Origin: Panagrolaimus kolymaensis
Taxonomy: Eukaryota > Nematoda > Chromadorea > Rhabditida > Panagrolaimidae
Length of the DNA stretch: 64,000 nt
Reading direction: 5' to 3'
NCBI GenBank assembly: GCA_028622995.1
Contig: JAJQJQ010000018.1
Coordinates: 496,001-560,000 of the forward strand
The number at the start of each line of letters is the position of its first letter. Position 1 is the first letter of the stretch. Shown here piece by piece: positions 37,492 through 47,883 of the stretch. The position numbers and the translations under genes are program-made. Under the pieces are notes generated by a model. The model had not been told where the DNA came from. It saw only the letters and a list, made by a program, of their open reading frames with translations, and made no database searches.

Positions 37492-39341
37492 CGACGTCGT
37501 TCTTACATCCTCTGAATTGCCTTCAGTTATCCCTGTGGAACTTCCAGCAGGAACTCAATTTGTTGTTGAAGCTCAAGTTTTAACATCTGACGTTGATCGA
37601 ACTATTGCTGAAGTTCAAGCTGAACAACGACATCATAATCAATCTATGACTAACTCTGCAAATCTTCCACCACCGTCTATGATTGGTGGAATATCTGTTA
37701 ACGGAGGAGGCGAACGAGCATCACAACAACCCATGAGAACTTTATTTTGTCGTAAATGTGAAGGACATGGACAACAAATAGTCCTTAAAGGTCATGCATC
37801 TTCATGTCCATTTAATAATTGTACATGTAAAACAGTGAGTCTAAAGCCAATTTATAAAATATTTAGAATAAAAAAATGAATATTTTTAGTGTGCAAATGT
37901 GATGTCAATGCGTGCTAATGCAATAATTAGACGATATCGTACTCGAACAACCGAATGTGGACTTGTTTTAAAACCGGTACACTTTAAAAATGGAAATACA
38001 CGCTTGAGAGTTTTTCCTAAATTTATTAGTGGTAAGCTTAAATTCAACCTAATAGCCCCAAATAAAATGCATTTTTAGAGGAAGAATGTTTACCAATTCC
38101 CACAGACAAAGCTGCACAACAAGCTCTTCTACTTGCCGCCGCACAATTTCAAGGCAAAAGTGCTTCGATAACTCCTCCATCGGGTGAAATTCCATCACCC
38201 AAAAGTTCCATAATTGGAAATTTATACAATAACAATGGCATCGATATACCAACTCAAAATTTCACTTATCAACGAACTTCTTCCACCGAGGATTTGACAG
38301 CATTGTGCAAAACCAATAGCATGAGAAATTTGACTAAGCGAACAACAGTTATTGAAGATGATTGCAATTCTCCTCCAAAACGAGCTCATTCCCATTCTCC
38401 AATCATGATGGACACCAGTATTCCTCAATCAGCTTCCTCCCATAACCTCCAATGTTTCAATAATTCAAACAATGAAGGCGTCGCAAATCTTTCGCTACTC
38501 AATGCAGATTCTCGAACCACTTCCACACAAAGTTTGCCTTTTGCTTCCCTTTCATTTGCTGCTCCTCAATCCACAGTGGTTAATACTTCGCCAATCATGA
38601 CACCTTCAATGGCTTCAAATTCATCCATGTTTGATTTACTTTTAAAGCAAAATCCAAATACAGATTTAATTGCACTTTTAACGCAAAATAATCTTTTATC
38701 ATCACATAATTCACAAGCGGGTCAAAATTACGGTAATAATGTGTTTATGCAAATGCAGGTAAGCAACTTAACGTTTTCAACAAAATTTAAAAAATAAACC
38801 TTTTTTAGCAACAACAACAGCAACAACAAACTACTCCAACAACAACACAGCCAAATATCAATGATTTATTTTCACTTTTGCAAAATCAACAAGCTGCTTT
38901 TAATTTGCAAAATAGTCTTACCAATAACACACCGATCTCAAATTATTCGAATGTTTCTCCAATGTATGCTGGACAAATAGGTTCTCAACAATCCACAGCT
39001 TTTACATTTGGTGGACATATGGCTCCAACAAGTGTTGTAGGTTCAGTTCGTAGAAATTCCAGTGACACTGAAAATCAACTTATGACTTCTTCAGAAAATA
39101 TTTTTAATGGTAAAAATAAAAACTTTTTTTTAAAGTATGAAAATGCTTATCTTGAATTCTTTCAGATGTAAACAAAAAACCAGCCGAGAGATGCACCGAT
39201 TACCTCATGCTTTCACCCGAAGGTCGAGCAAGATTAAGTGAAACAAAATTTCAACGATTTTTAAAAACCGTTCGCGAATTGGAAAAACAAATGTTGCATG
39301 ATGATGATGAAGAAGCTCTCACTCCACAACCTTATTATTAG
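37492..39341 (+). CDS. DM-domain (doublesex/MAB-3 type) transcription factor
   Basis: Five exons in phase: 37492-37834, 37890-38031, 38079-38758, 38809-39109, 39166-39341; the upstream start is proposed separately. The DM zinc module is complete: [16 protein letters not shown], then [13 protein letters not shown] across the first intron, followed by the recognition tail [15 protein letters not shown] second conserved block ([13 protein letters not shown]) follows directly. The rest is Ser/Asn/Gln-rich, with a CAA-encoded Q run and a C-terminal helix ([21 protein letters not shown]). DM factors bind DNA in the minor groove and direct sexually dimorphic development. The divergent DM module plus the NGNTRLR block brings MAB-23 to mind, but that assignment is tentative. 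Confidence 0.85.
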
Positions 39342-40294
39342 CCTCAAAATTATAAAAAAAATAATAACTAAAAACAAAACACAAAATCTTTTGAACTTTT
39401 CTTCCATCAAATAACCTTAATATTTAAATTATTATTATTTTTAAATTTTATTTTAATTATCCAATTGTTAAGGTTACAGTATCCTCTAAAAAGACTTTTA
39501 TCTATGAAACAAAACAAAAAAAGAATAGTTCCATTTCGCAAAATTATTTTCTTTTTGCGGCAAGTATCATGATCTCATTTCCTTTCTTCTTCCTTTTTTA
39601 TTTACTATCTTAAAATGTGTAAGTAATAACAAAAATAAAATTTGAATGAATTTAGTATTGTCTTTTTTATTAATTTAAAAATATCTTGTAGCATAATTAA
39701 ATATTTCTATTTCGGAAAAGAAAATTTTTATTTTTATTATTGAAATTGTGCATACGTGTGTTTTTTGTAAAACTTTTATTTCTTATGTTGTTTTTTATAT
39801 GTAAAAATAAACCCTTAAAAATGACAAAATCCTTGTTTTTACAATTCAAAAAAAATCAAATACACTTAAATGTCCCAGAAAAAAAGGCGGTTTTTGACGG
39901 TCTTACCATCGCTCGTCTCCTTGATTTTCATGTGAATATGGTAGGTACTTTTGAGGCATCCTTTTACACATCAAACAAAGAAATTTTTTCTTGACAATCA
40001 GGAAAGCTGCTTGCTGACTGTGCCATCTTTAAGAAAAAAATGTTAGTTGGATTGCGATGAGCCTTATTATTGCTGGAGCATTGACATTTTAGGTATGAGA
40101 AAATGCCATAAATTCAAATTATTTTTCTTATTTGATCATTGTTTACGCAAACCATTCTCAGCTAAGTATCCCTTTAAGAATAATCGAGACAAAAAAGGTT
40201 AAATATGAAGAAGTGAGAGAGAACCTCATTTTCCCGCAAGGTTGGATACAGCACATTTTTCCATCAAACAAAGAGTCAAATCATTCGTTGCCCA
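39342..40294. other. 3' flank of the DM gene and upstream region of the hairpin cluster
   Basis: Contains the DM-gene 3'UTR (AATAAA-like signals near 39634) and no further coding exon. The open frame at 39740-39994 lacks coding character. Confidence 0.5.
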
Positions 40295-40300
40295 TATAAA
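40295..40300 (+). promoter_or_regulatory. TATA box upstream of the hairpin cluster
   Basis: CCCATATAAAAGCAGCC is a good TATA element in a moderately GC-rich context, about 190 nt before the first stem-loop. A small AGCCT/AGGCT stem follows at the expected initiation region. It is consistent with a dedicated RNA polymerase II primary transcript. Confidence 0.45.
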
Positions 40301-40484
40301 AGCAGCCTAAATGAGGCTGTTTCGTCAGTTTGTTTTTTTGGTGGCATCCAACTTGGTTGTTTCTCTCATTTATTCCCAGTATTTTTAGGTGAATGAATTG
40401 TTTTTTTCGTTGTTGGCAGAATGTTTGATAAATACCAATTTTGTATATATTTTTTGATAATATTCATCTTGTAAATCATGGCTG

Positions 40485-40551
40485 CTTCTAAATGTTACTT
40501 TTGTGCAGTGTTTTCATAAATACTATCATTGCACGAGTCAACGTTTAGAAG
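40485..40551 (+). ncRNA. microRNA-like hairpin 1 of 4
   Basis: 5' arm CTTCTAAATGTTAC... pairs with 3' arm ...GTTTAGAAG through about 23 pairs, broken only by a 2-nt internal mismatch and one bulged U; terminal loop about 16 nt. The 3' arm carries CATTGCACGAGTCAACG at 40528-40544. Its start could give an AUUGCAC seed like the miR-25/92 family, but the sibling hairpins do not keep that first A. Confidence 0.72.
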
Positions 40552-40593
40552 AATCCTGATTACCATTCAATTTTTATATTTAATTCTGTCTTT

Positions 40594-40672
40594 CTAGTTC
40601 TCACAAGCATTGTTTTGTTGCAGGAGTAATTATCGCACTATCTTGCACGAGTCAATGTTTGTAAAGAACTAG
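40594..40672 (+). ncRNA. microRNA-like hairpin 2 of 4
   Basis: CTAGTTCT at the 5' base pairs with AGAACTAG at the 3' base, followed by a second block (ACAAGCATTG with CAATGTTTGT) and a third beneath the loop. The 3' arm core is CTTGCACGAGTCAATG at 40642-40657. The outer-stem sequences differ from hairpin 1 on both arms while pairing is kept. Confidence 0.72.
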
Positions 40673-40703
40673 ATTTATAAATATTGTAAAAAGCTTGACT
40701 GCC

Positions 40704-40783
40704 AAAAAATATTTCAAGATAAAGTCTCTGTGGCAAAATAGTATATGATTTTTTGCACGAGTCTTTATTTTGAAATAATTTTG
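40704..40783 (+). ncRNA. microRNA-like hairpin 3 of 4
   Basis: ATTTCAAGATAAAG on the 5' arm pairs with CTTTATTTTGAAAT on the 3' arm (one G-U), then CTCTGTGGCAAAA pairs with TTTTGCACGAG with two bulges. The shared core TTGCACGAGTC is at 40753-40763. Confidence 0.72.
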
Positions 40784-40814
40784 ACAAGTCTGTTCCATAT
40801 TTGAACAACAACGC

Positions 40815-40895
40815 CAAAACACCTTTAGGAGCAAAACTTTGTGGCATGAAAGTTAAATAATCTCTTGCACGAGTTTTTGTTCTTGATGGTTTTTG
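40815..40895 (+). ncRNA. microRNA-like hairpin 4 of 4
   Basis: ACCTTTAGGAGCAAAA on the 5' arm pairs with TTTTTGTTCTTGATGGT on the 3' arm, with G-U pairs and one mismatch; TTTGTGGCA pairs with TTGCACGAG above it. The shared core TTGCACGAGT is at 40865-40874. Confidence 0.7.
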
Positions 40896-41454
40896 TCAGT
40901 TGAAAATCACAAACAAAATGGACCATAAATACGCAAAAAAATTTATAAAATGTACGGTAAGTTTGATAGCGGAAACTGATTACTGTAGGAGCATTAAAAA
41001 AATTTGAGGCATAAAAACTGAAATAAACCGAAAGAAAATTGTGAAGTAAATGAAATCATAGCAATTACCCAATCTCTTTGAATGATAAAATTTTGAATAT
41101 TTATCTTTTGCCAAGTAAAAGCGCAAGCACGAACAATTTTTTTTTCAACTTTGAGTTTTTGAAAAATTTAGGAAAATTTAAAAAACGTAAATCAAAAGTC
41201 TTTTACGTTAAAGAATTAAGTTATTTTTTTTACTTGGCTAAAATTTCATTTCGTAATCAAATAATTGTTAGAACAATTTATTAAAAAGAAAATAATCACA
41301 ACGCTTTTATTTATTATCACGGAATCAATCTTTTTTCTTCTTCTTTATCTTATGTACCTGTACTTAATTATAAAATGAAGCAAAAAATAATAATAATAAA
41401 TTAATAATTCAATAAATAAAATATTCATAAAGATATAGGACACAAGGCAAATTA
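40896..41454. other. Spacer between hairpin cluster and MON2
   Basis: No fifth copy of the TTGCACGAGT hairpin and no coding exon seen. AT-rich; the right end is the MON2 3'UTR. Confidence 0.5.
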
Positions 41455-44400
41455 TTAAGTGTTTTGTTTCTGCGCGGAAAAATTTAATATCATTATAGTT
41501 CGATATGAATTCAAAGTGGTCATAACAGCTAATTGCACGTCAGCATTATTTTTGCAACAAGATACCATTTGAACGACATTAGGATAAAGGTCAATTAAAG
41601 GTTCAAAAAATGATCCAACTACAGCTTTTGGTTGATCATTCAAACCTTCGATGAGGGCCGAAATGGCTCGTAAAACCGAAATTACTTCATAAACCCGTTG
41701 GGATAAAAGTGGAATTCTGCCATTACTTTGGGCATCTCGAGCATATGCATTGATAACCTGAACAACGAAAATTAGAATTTTTTACAATACCAATCTCAAA
41801 ATTTACCTGTTTGCATCGAAGAAGTAAAGATGATATGGCATGAGCTCCAAGTGTTTGATGTTTCTTTCCATCCTTTCCATTAGGCATATCCAAAAATTCT
41901 CCCGGAACTTGAGTTTGTGAGAGTGAAAGCAATGCATCAAAGCTAACTTTACATAAATCTGTTCGTTGCTCACACAAGTCTGAAGCTAAAGGTAATAACA
42001 TAAAAAATACCCAAGAACCCTCCTGCCTTGCAAGCTCAAATGTTGTTAATTTTTGGTTATTTGCATACGTAAGTATAAAAATAAAATATTAAAGCGAAAG
42101 ATAAGGACTAAAAGATAAAGGAATAAAAAAACAAACCAAATGTATCATTTGGATCCAGAGTATTTATTGAAGCCTTATTGAGAATATCAATAACTCGCTG
42201 CATAAATTCCCATGGAAGGATTGAAGCAAATGGTAAAATTTCAACTCGAAGTAATTCAATAATTTGACAATCAACAAATTCAAAACGTTTCCGCTCTTCC
42301 GCATTAAGTTGCTTGGAAGTTTGGTTTTTACAGAAAAGGAATTTATCGATGATTGTGATAAATGGAAACCATAATGTTTTGAATTTATCCAAATTTTCCC
42401 GAGCTATTGGAAGCCCAACACGACAAATAGATGTGAAAGCACTTACAGCATTCATCCATATTGCTGTTGTGGGGCAATGATATCGTAAAACCAAAGGATC
42501 AGAAAGACCCTAAAAATATGGTTGCAAAAGGTGTAAAAAAATAAAATAAAAAGTTGAGCTTACTCGAACAATGGAAACAAAAACTCCGCCATCGATAACT
42601 TCTCTCATTGTCGCAACTTTTGAAAAATATTCAACAACAAATTTTAAACAAATATCTGCGAAAGGAGCTAACGAAAGAGAAGGCATTGGTGAAGGATATT
42701 CTTTGGCTTTAACAGCAATAACAAAATCCGTTTGTGGAGTTCTCAAAGAAAATCCAGTAAAATCTAACAATAATTGAAAGAGATCTGGAAGAGCTTCGCG
42801 ATGATTTGAATTTTTGTTTGTCATTTCTCGAGCAAGAATTCGAATGCATTCCAAAATTGCTTCATGCGCTGGACTTAATTCTGGATTTGCTGTTGTCAAG
42901 CTAAATGGAGCTTGATCGGAAGATTTGGGTGCAGATGCAATTTTTTTCAAAATTGTTAGAAGCTCATTGTATTTGAGATCATCAGAATTTATGACACCTT
43001 TTACTCGAGCAAATAAAGATGGAAATATTTGTAAATAAGTTGTCCAATGGAATGGGCCTGGTACAAAACGATACGCGTCACCATTTTCAGTTCCATTAAT
43101 TTTTGGGGTTGTTAAAATTTTACCAATTTTAAACCAAGACTGAAAAAATAAAAACATTTAAAATTTGGTTTGCCATGAAAATGCTTTTACCTTCCATGAT
43201 TCAATCCAAAAAGCATCCGGCAAAGGTGGAGCAATATCAATCATTCGAAAATATGCAGAAACTGTATTAGCAGATTCATAATCACTGCTAACCGAATTTG
43301 ATTCAGGGCTAGATTCGTGTTTTACATTTAAAATTGCTTGAGCATCAATTTCAACTTTCTTTGTATTTCGTGGTTTCGAAGATGCTTTTTCCTTTTCATT
43401 TGGTTTATCTTCAACTTTACCAAAATGAAATTCATGAAAATCTTTTAAAGCCGCAAGAGAAATTTCTGGATTATCCACCATTGCTGTATATTCGATATAT
43501 TGGATCATTCGATTCCAATTATCAAAGAAATCATCTAAAATTCAAGAAAATTGCTGAAGTTTAGTGTAAAAAATGAATTAATTACCTTGTTGTTTTAAAA
43601 CGTGTCGTTGAGCATTAAAAATACGAACGACGCCAAAAAGAGTTCGAACGGTTGTTTCAGCCCATTGTTTTGCTGGAGTATCGCGGGAATGATGAACCAA
43701 AAATTTTTGATTTCCTGATGTAGAATCGTCAAATTTTGAAGTTGAAGCATTTTTAGTTTGAGTTCGAACTTTTTCCAATAATGTAAATAAAATCTATAAA
43801 TGAATATATTATGGCTGCTAAAATAAACTCAACTACTTACATCTGTAAGCATAACATGCCATGACAATGGTGTTAAATCATCTGAATGACATGCAACTGT
43901 TTGAAGTAAAGTATCGCATGCACTTTTACGCACTGCGGGTCGATTATCAACACAAAGTTCACCGACACATTGGAATAAGACAATCCATATCTCCTGTATA
44001 TTTGCATATCCATGATGTTGACATCTAATTCGAATTTGATCAGAAACATGCCATAAAAGTCCAATGGAAGATAAAGCAATATTAATAGATTTTGATTGTT
44101 GACCAAACATTTGAACGGTATGTAAATATTTTTTCAAACATTGAAATGGTAAAACATCCAAAAAATCTTTTCCAATTTGGCTTACAGCAGTATGGGCATA
44201 TTCAATTAATCGTTCAGTGCTACTAAAAAATGGATGGAATAAGATACAACACATAAATTAATTATAAGATGTACCTTTCATCCTGGGCGATTTGTAAAAC
44301 AATTCCAACAAGGATATCCCAAACTTCGTCGCACAAGGTATTACTTGCAACTTCTAAAATATTCATCACACAATCTAATTGCCTTTGTTTGACATCTAAG

Positions 44401-47328
44401 AATGCAACTTCATTTAATTGTGATAAAGGTGTCATTATCAAAATTTGGCGTTTCTGAAATAAATAATTTTATAAAGCCTGTTTTCTTATTCGAAATACTT
44501 ACTGTATCAGTAGGATGTAATTCAATATGCTGACGCATAGCTGACATGACAAGTTGAGTTAAAGCAAGTGATCCCCATTCTCGTAACTGTGTATGTGAAT
44601 GACCACAGACTTCCACAAGATGAGCTGTAATTGGACGCCAAAAAACGTCCAATCTGAATAAATTTACTATCGAAGTTTGAAGAAGTTTGGAAATAGCAAA
44701 AAATGAAATATCTTTTGAACTTTTTTGAGCTACTTTCATTTGGTCGGAAGATAATTCGCACAGAGATGCAATAACATGATGAAGACTTACATCGTCATAT
44801 GTGCTTGAATGCTCCATCAATTTGTTCAACATTTGATTCTAAAATGGGTAAGACTAATTTTACGTAAATTAAAGAACTCGACTTACAAAAGATGGAAGTT
44901 CACCGACAACAGCCGTGGTTAAAACACTATTTGTTGGCCCACTATTAACATTTGCTAAGCCAGTTGATTCTGATCCAGATGCATCACCAATTGTACGAAA
45001 GCCTCCATTTGGTAATGGCTTTATTCCAATAACCCAAGTAAAATGTTGCAATGTCGCTAAAATCATATCCCATGTTGATGTCAAATATTGTCCATTTGTA
45101 TCTGTCGATGAAACCAAAATTCTTGCAACTTTCATATTTTTTGCAGTCAACTAAAATTCTCTTTAACTAAAGTTTTATAAATATCTTAAAATGCTTACAG
45201 AAAAGTTTTCATTTGGTGCAGCATTGGAAGCTCCAAAAGTTGGACATACAGTACCCATTGCTATAACTTGATCTAATTTAGCTCCAATCATTTCAATATT
45301 ATCAACACTATGAGCATGATCTTTTGAAAACATTATATCGTTGATTGCATGGGCATGGTTTCCATTTTGATTTGCTGGAGCATTATTAATAGTAATAAAT
45401 CTATCAAAATAACCATTTGGCAATGCATAACGACATAAACCTCGAAATGAAGAATCTTTAATTTCTGCGATACCCGTTTTACAAGCAAGAATGACCACAG
45501 TTGATAAACAATTTAACAGTGATTCGGTTACTGAATCTTCCACGCTATAAATAAATTAAGTTATATGTATTATAATTTTTTCATCTAAATTTACTAACCT
45601 AACAACCAATAACTGAACTAATCCATGAAGAAGACTATTTGCTGTACATTGAAAAAGTTCATTTGAAACTTTTTGATGCAACTCTATTTCATTTTGATCT
45701 TTTATGGGTAGTTTAGATGGTGAATTAACTTCTTCAACTACTGCATAAATACTATGAGTGGCATCAATCAAGCAAGCATATGCAAGAGATATGCAATATC
45801 CAGCAGGAACATTACCAGCTTCATGCTTCTCCAACCAATCCAAAAGAATCCAACGTTTAGCCGAAACATTTTCATGAATGGCAATAAAAGTTTCACCACA
45901 TAAAAATCCGGGTTGATTCTGATCCACCACTTCCATGGGCTCATCATCGATGGCTAAAATTAACAATTTAAAAAAAGAATTCGAAACTGGAAGCTAACCT
46001 TTTCTAAGAGCTCGGCAACTAAAATTAGTTACACCTCGAACAATCATTTCAATAAGTTTAGGTCCATTTTCTTTTAAATGAAAGTTTGTACAAAGCCATC
46101 GCAAAAGTTCAGGTTGGCCAACAATTTTATGTATCACTTCTAATGCGGCAGCTGATTGCCATTCAGCTTGTCGAGAAGCTAATAAATGAACGACAAATTC
46201 AATAAAGGTTTCACAATGATATTCGATTATTTCATGATAATTTTTAACCATAGTTAATCCAATTCTTAAACATCTCATTAAAACAGGAAATGGAGGCTTT
46301 TCATAATGTTTATCTGTGGGTGAACCAGTTGGCTGAAAACCATAATATATAAATTTTGTAAAAGAAAATTTCATTTGGACATACCTTTTTTCCTGTAAGA
46401 TTAAACAACAATTCAGGACAAACAAGATCTCGCAAAATTACTGCGTGTTCAATGTGATGAAAGAAAACAGATGGATAATTTTTAATTATTGTTTCAAGCA
46501 ATTCTAGCGCTAAAGTTATGGTAAATCTTTTAACTCCAATTAACCATGAAGTTGCTTGACGACGAATTAAACTTATCAAATCTTTTAATAGCAAAAGACT
46601 ATCAGCTGCGCATGCACCCATTTTAGTTGACAAATCTTCAGAATGTACAATATTTGTGTAATCAATATTTTCAGGTATAGGAAATTGTAATATTGGAAAA
46701 CTTTTAATTCCATCTTCTTGAACAACTCTTTCAAATGTACAACTAAATAATTGTCGAACTGCAGCGGATGCAGCATTTATAACTGAAGGATCTTTTGAGA
46801 AATTAAGCTTGATAGCAAGGACGATGCATTTTGATAACGAAGAACCAGTAACAAGTAAACCAGAGCTTACAAATAACGTAATTGTTTGGAGAACTTTAAG
46901 CTCTTCACATTCAGCTTCTGTCAAATTCCAAAGTTCTCGAACAATAATGGGTGATGAACCTTCATTAATTACGCCAAATTGAAGAGCTCTCTGAATGGAT
47001 TGCAAAGAAATTTGAACTAATTTTGGAGTTTTGGTTGAACATCCCAGAACAAGAGGATGAAGTATTTCATTGCACGCGTTACGCAAATTAGCTTGAAGAA
47101 TTTTTGGTTCAGAGCTTGTGGAAATATTTCGAACTTTTACAATTGCAGATTCAGCTGCCTAAAACCATTTTATTTATATATATATTCAAAGATGGAAAGA
47201 AAACAAACATCTTTAACGCTTTCATGCTTTCGACGAGCTTCAGTTGAAAGTGATCGCAAATCATTCAATAATGAATCAACAAATTTTTGTGGATCATTTA
47301 CAACAAGGCCGCCAGATGAGCTAGCCAT
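41455..47328 (-). CDS. MON2: MON2, Golgi/endosome Arf-GEF-like scaffold
   Basis: Fifteen exons keep phase: 47328-47209, 47158-46385, 46332-45999, 45953-45599, 45544-45199, 45150-44887, 44838-44503, 44453-44275, 44222-43841, 43793-43586, 43534-43191, 43139-42564, 42509-42137, 41985-41807, 41757-41455; total 1690 residues (human 1717). Conserved blocks include LLNDLRSLSTEARRKH and KVRNISTSSEPKIL in the N-terminal DCB region, PVLMRCLRIGL, and WIVLFQCVGELCVDNRPAVR with KSACDTLLQT. MON2 is related to large Arf-GEFs without a Sec7 domain and acts in endosome-to-Golgi traffic. The penultimate intron is longer (151 nt); its acceptor (ACCTTTAG) is the only one that keeps frame, and gives a good join to DLCEQRTDLCKVSFDALLSL. 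Confidence 0.94.
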
Positions 47329-47883
47329 AAATAAAAACTATATAAATAAGTTTCAAAGTAAAATATTTATTTTTTATTATATTGCGTTGAAATAAGCCAC
47401 GGCAAAAAAATATATGAAAACGTTGACAACTCAAAATAAGAAAAATATAGTGATGGAAGGCCAAAATGGTTTATTATTACGAATTCACCTTTTTTAGATG
47501 AGTGGTTTTGCTTTCCTCATAGGAAGCTATTTTAAGAGTAGTAATAGCTATGAGCCTAAACTGTGAAAATGTCAGTTGAGGATGTAAACATCTTTTTTTC
47601 AAAATTAATTTTGATGACAAAACACTTTTTTCTTCTTCGAAATCTAAAAATTAGTGGTGAATTCTTTTGTTTTGTATAAATATTAAACAAAAAAATAATT
47701 TATTTTGGCAAGATTTTCAAAATATTAACAGATACACAAATATTAAAAACAAAAAATAAATGCCGGCGAATACTTTTTAAAAGTATGTTAAATTAGAGCA
47801 ATTATGAGATCGAAAAATTTAATTTTGAATTAAAAAAGAGAGCTTAGAAAAACAAGGCTCTTGAAAGGTTATTTTTATATTTT
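47329..47883. other. Spacer between ST7 and MON2
   Basis: AT-rich, no coding exon. It holds the ST7 3'UTR and the MON2 5' flank; both genes read leftward but at 555 nt are not closely spaced enough to claim an operon. Confidence 0.5.

Noticed and set aside
42063..42137. Apparent in-frame extension of a MON2 exon (TYANNQKLTTFELARQ region) suggesting a frameshift or U12 intron
   Set aside because: Resolved by a longer 151-nt intron ending ACCTTTAG, which keeps phase and matches the MON2 family.
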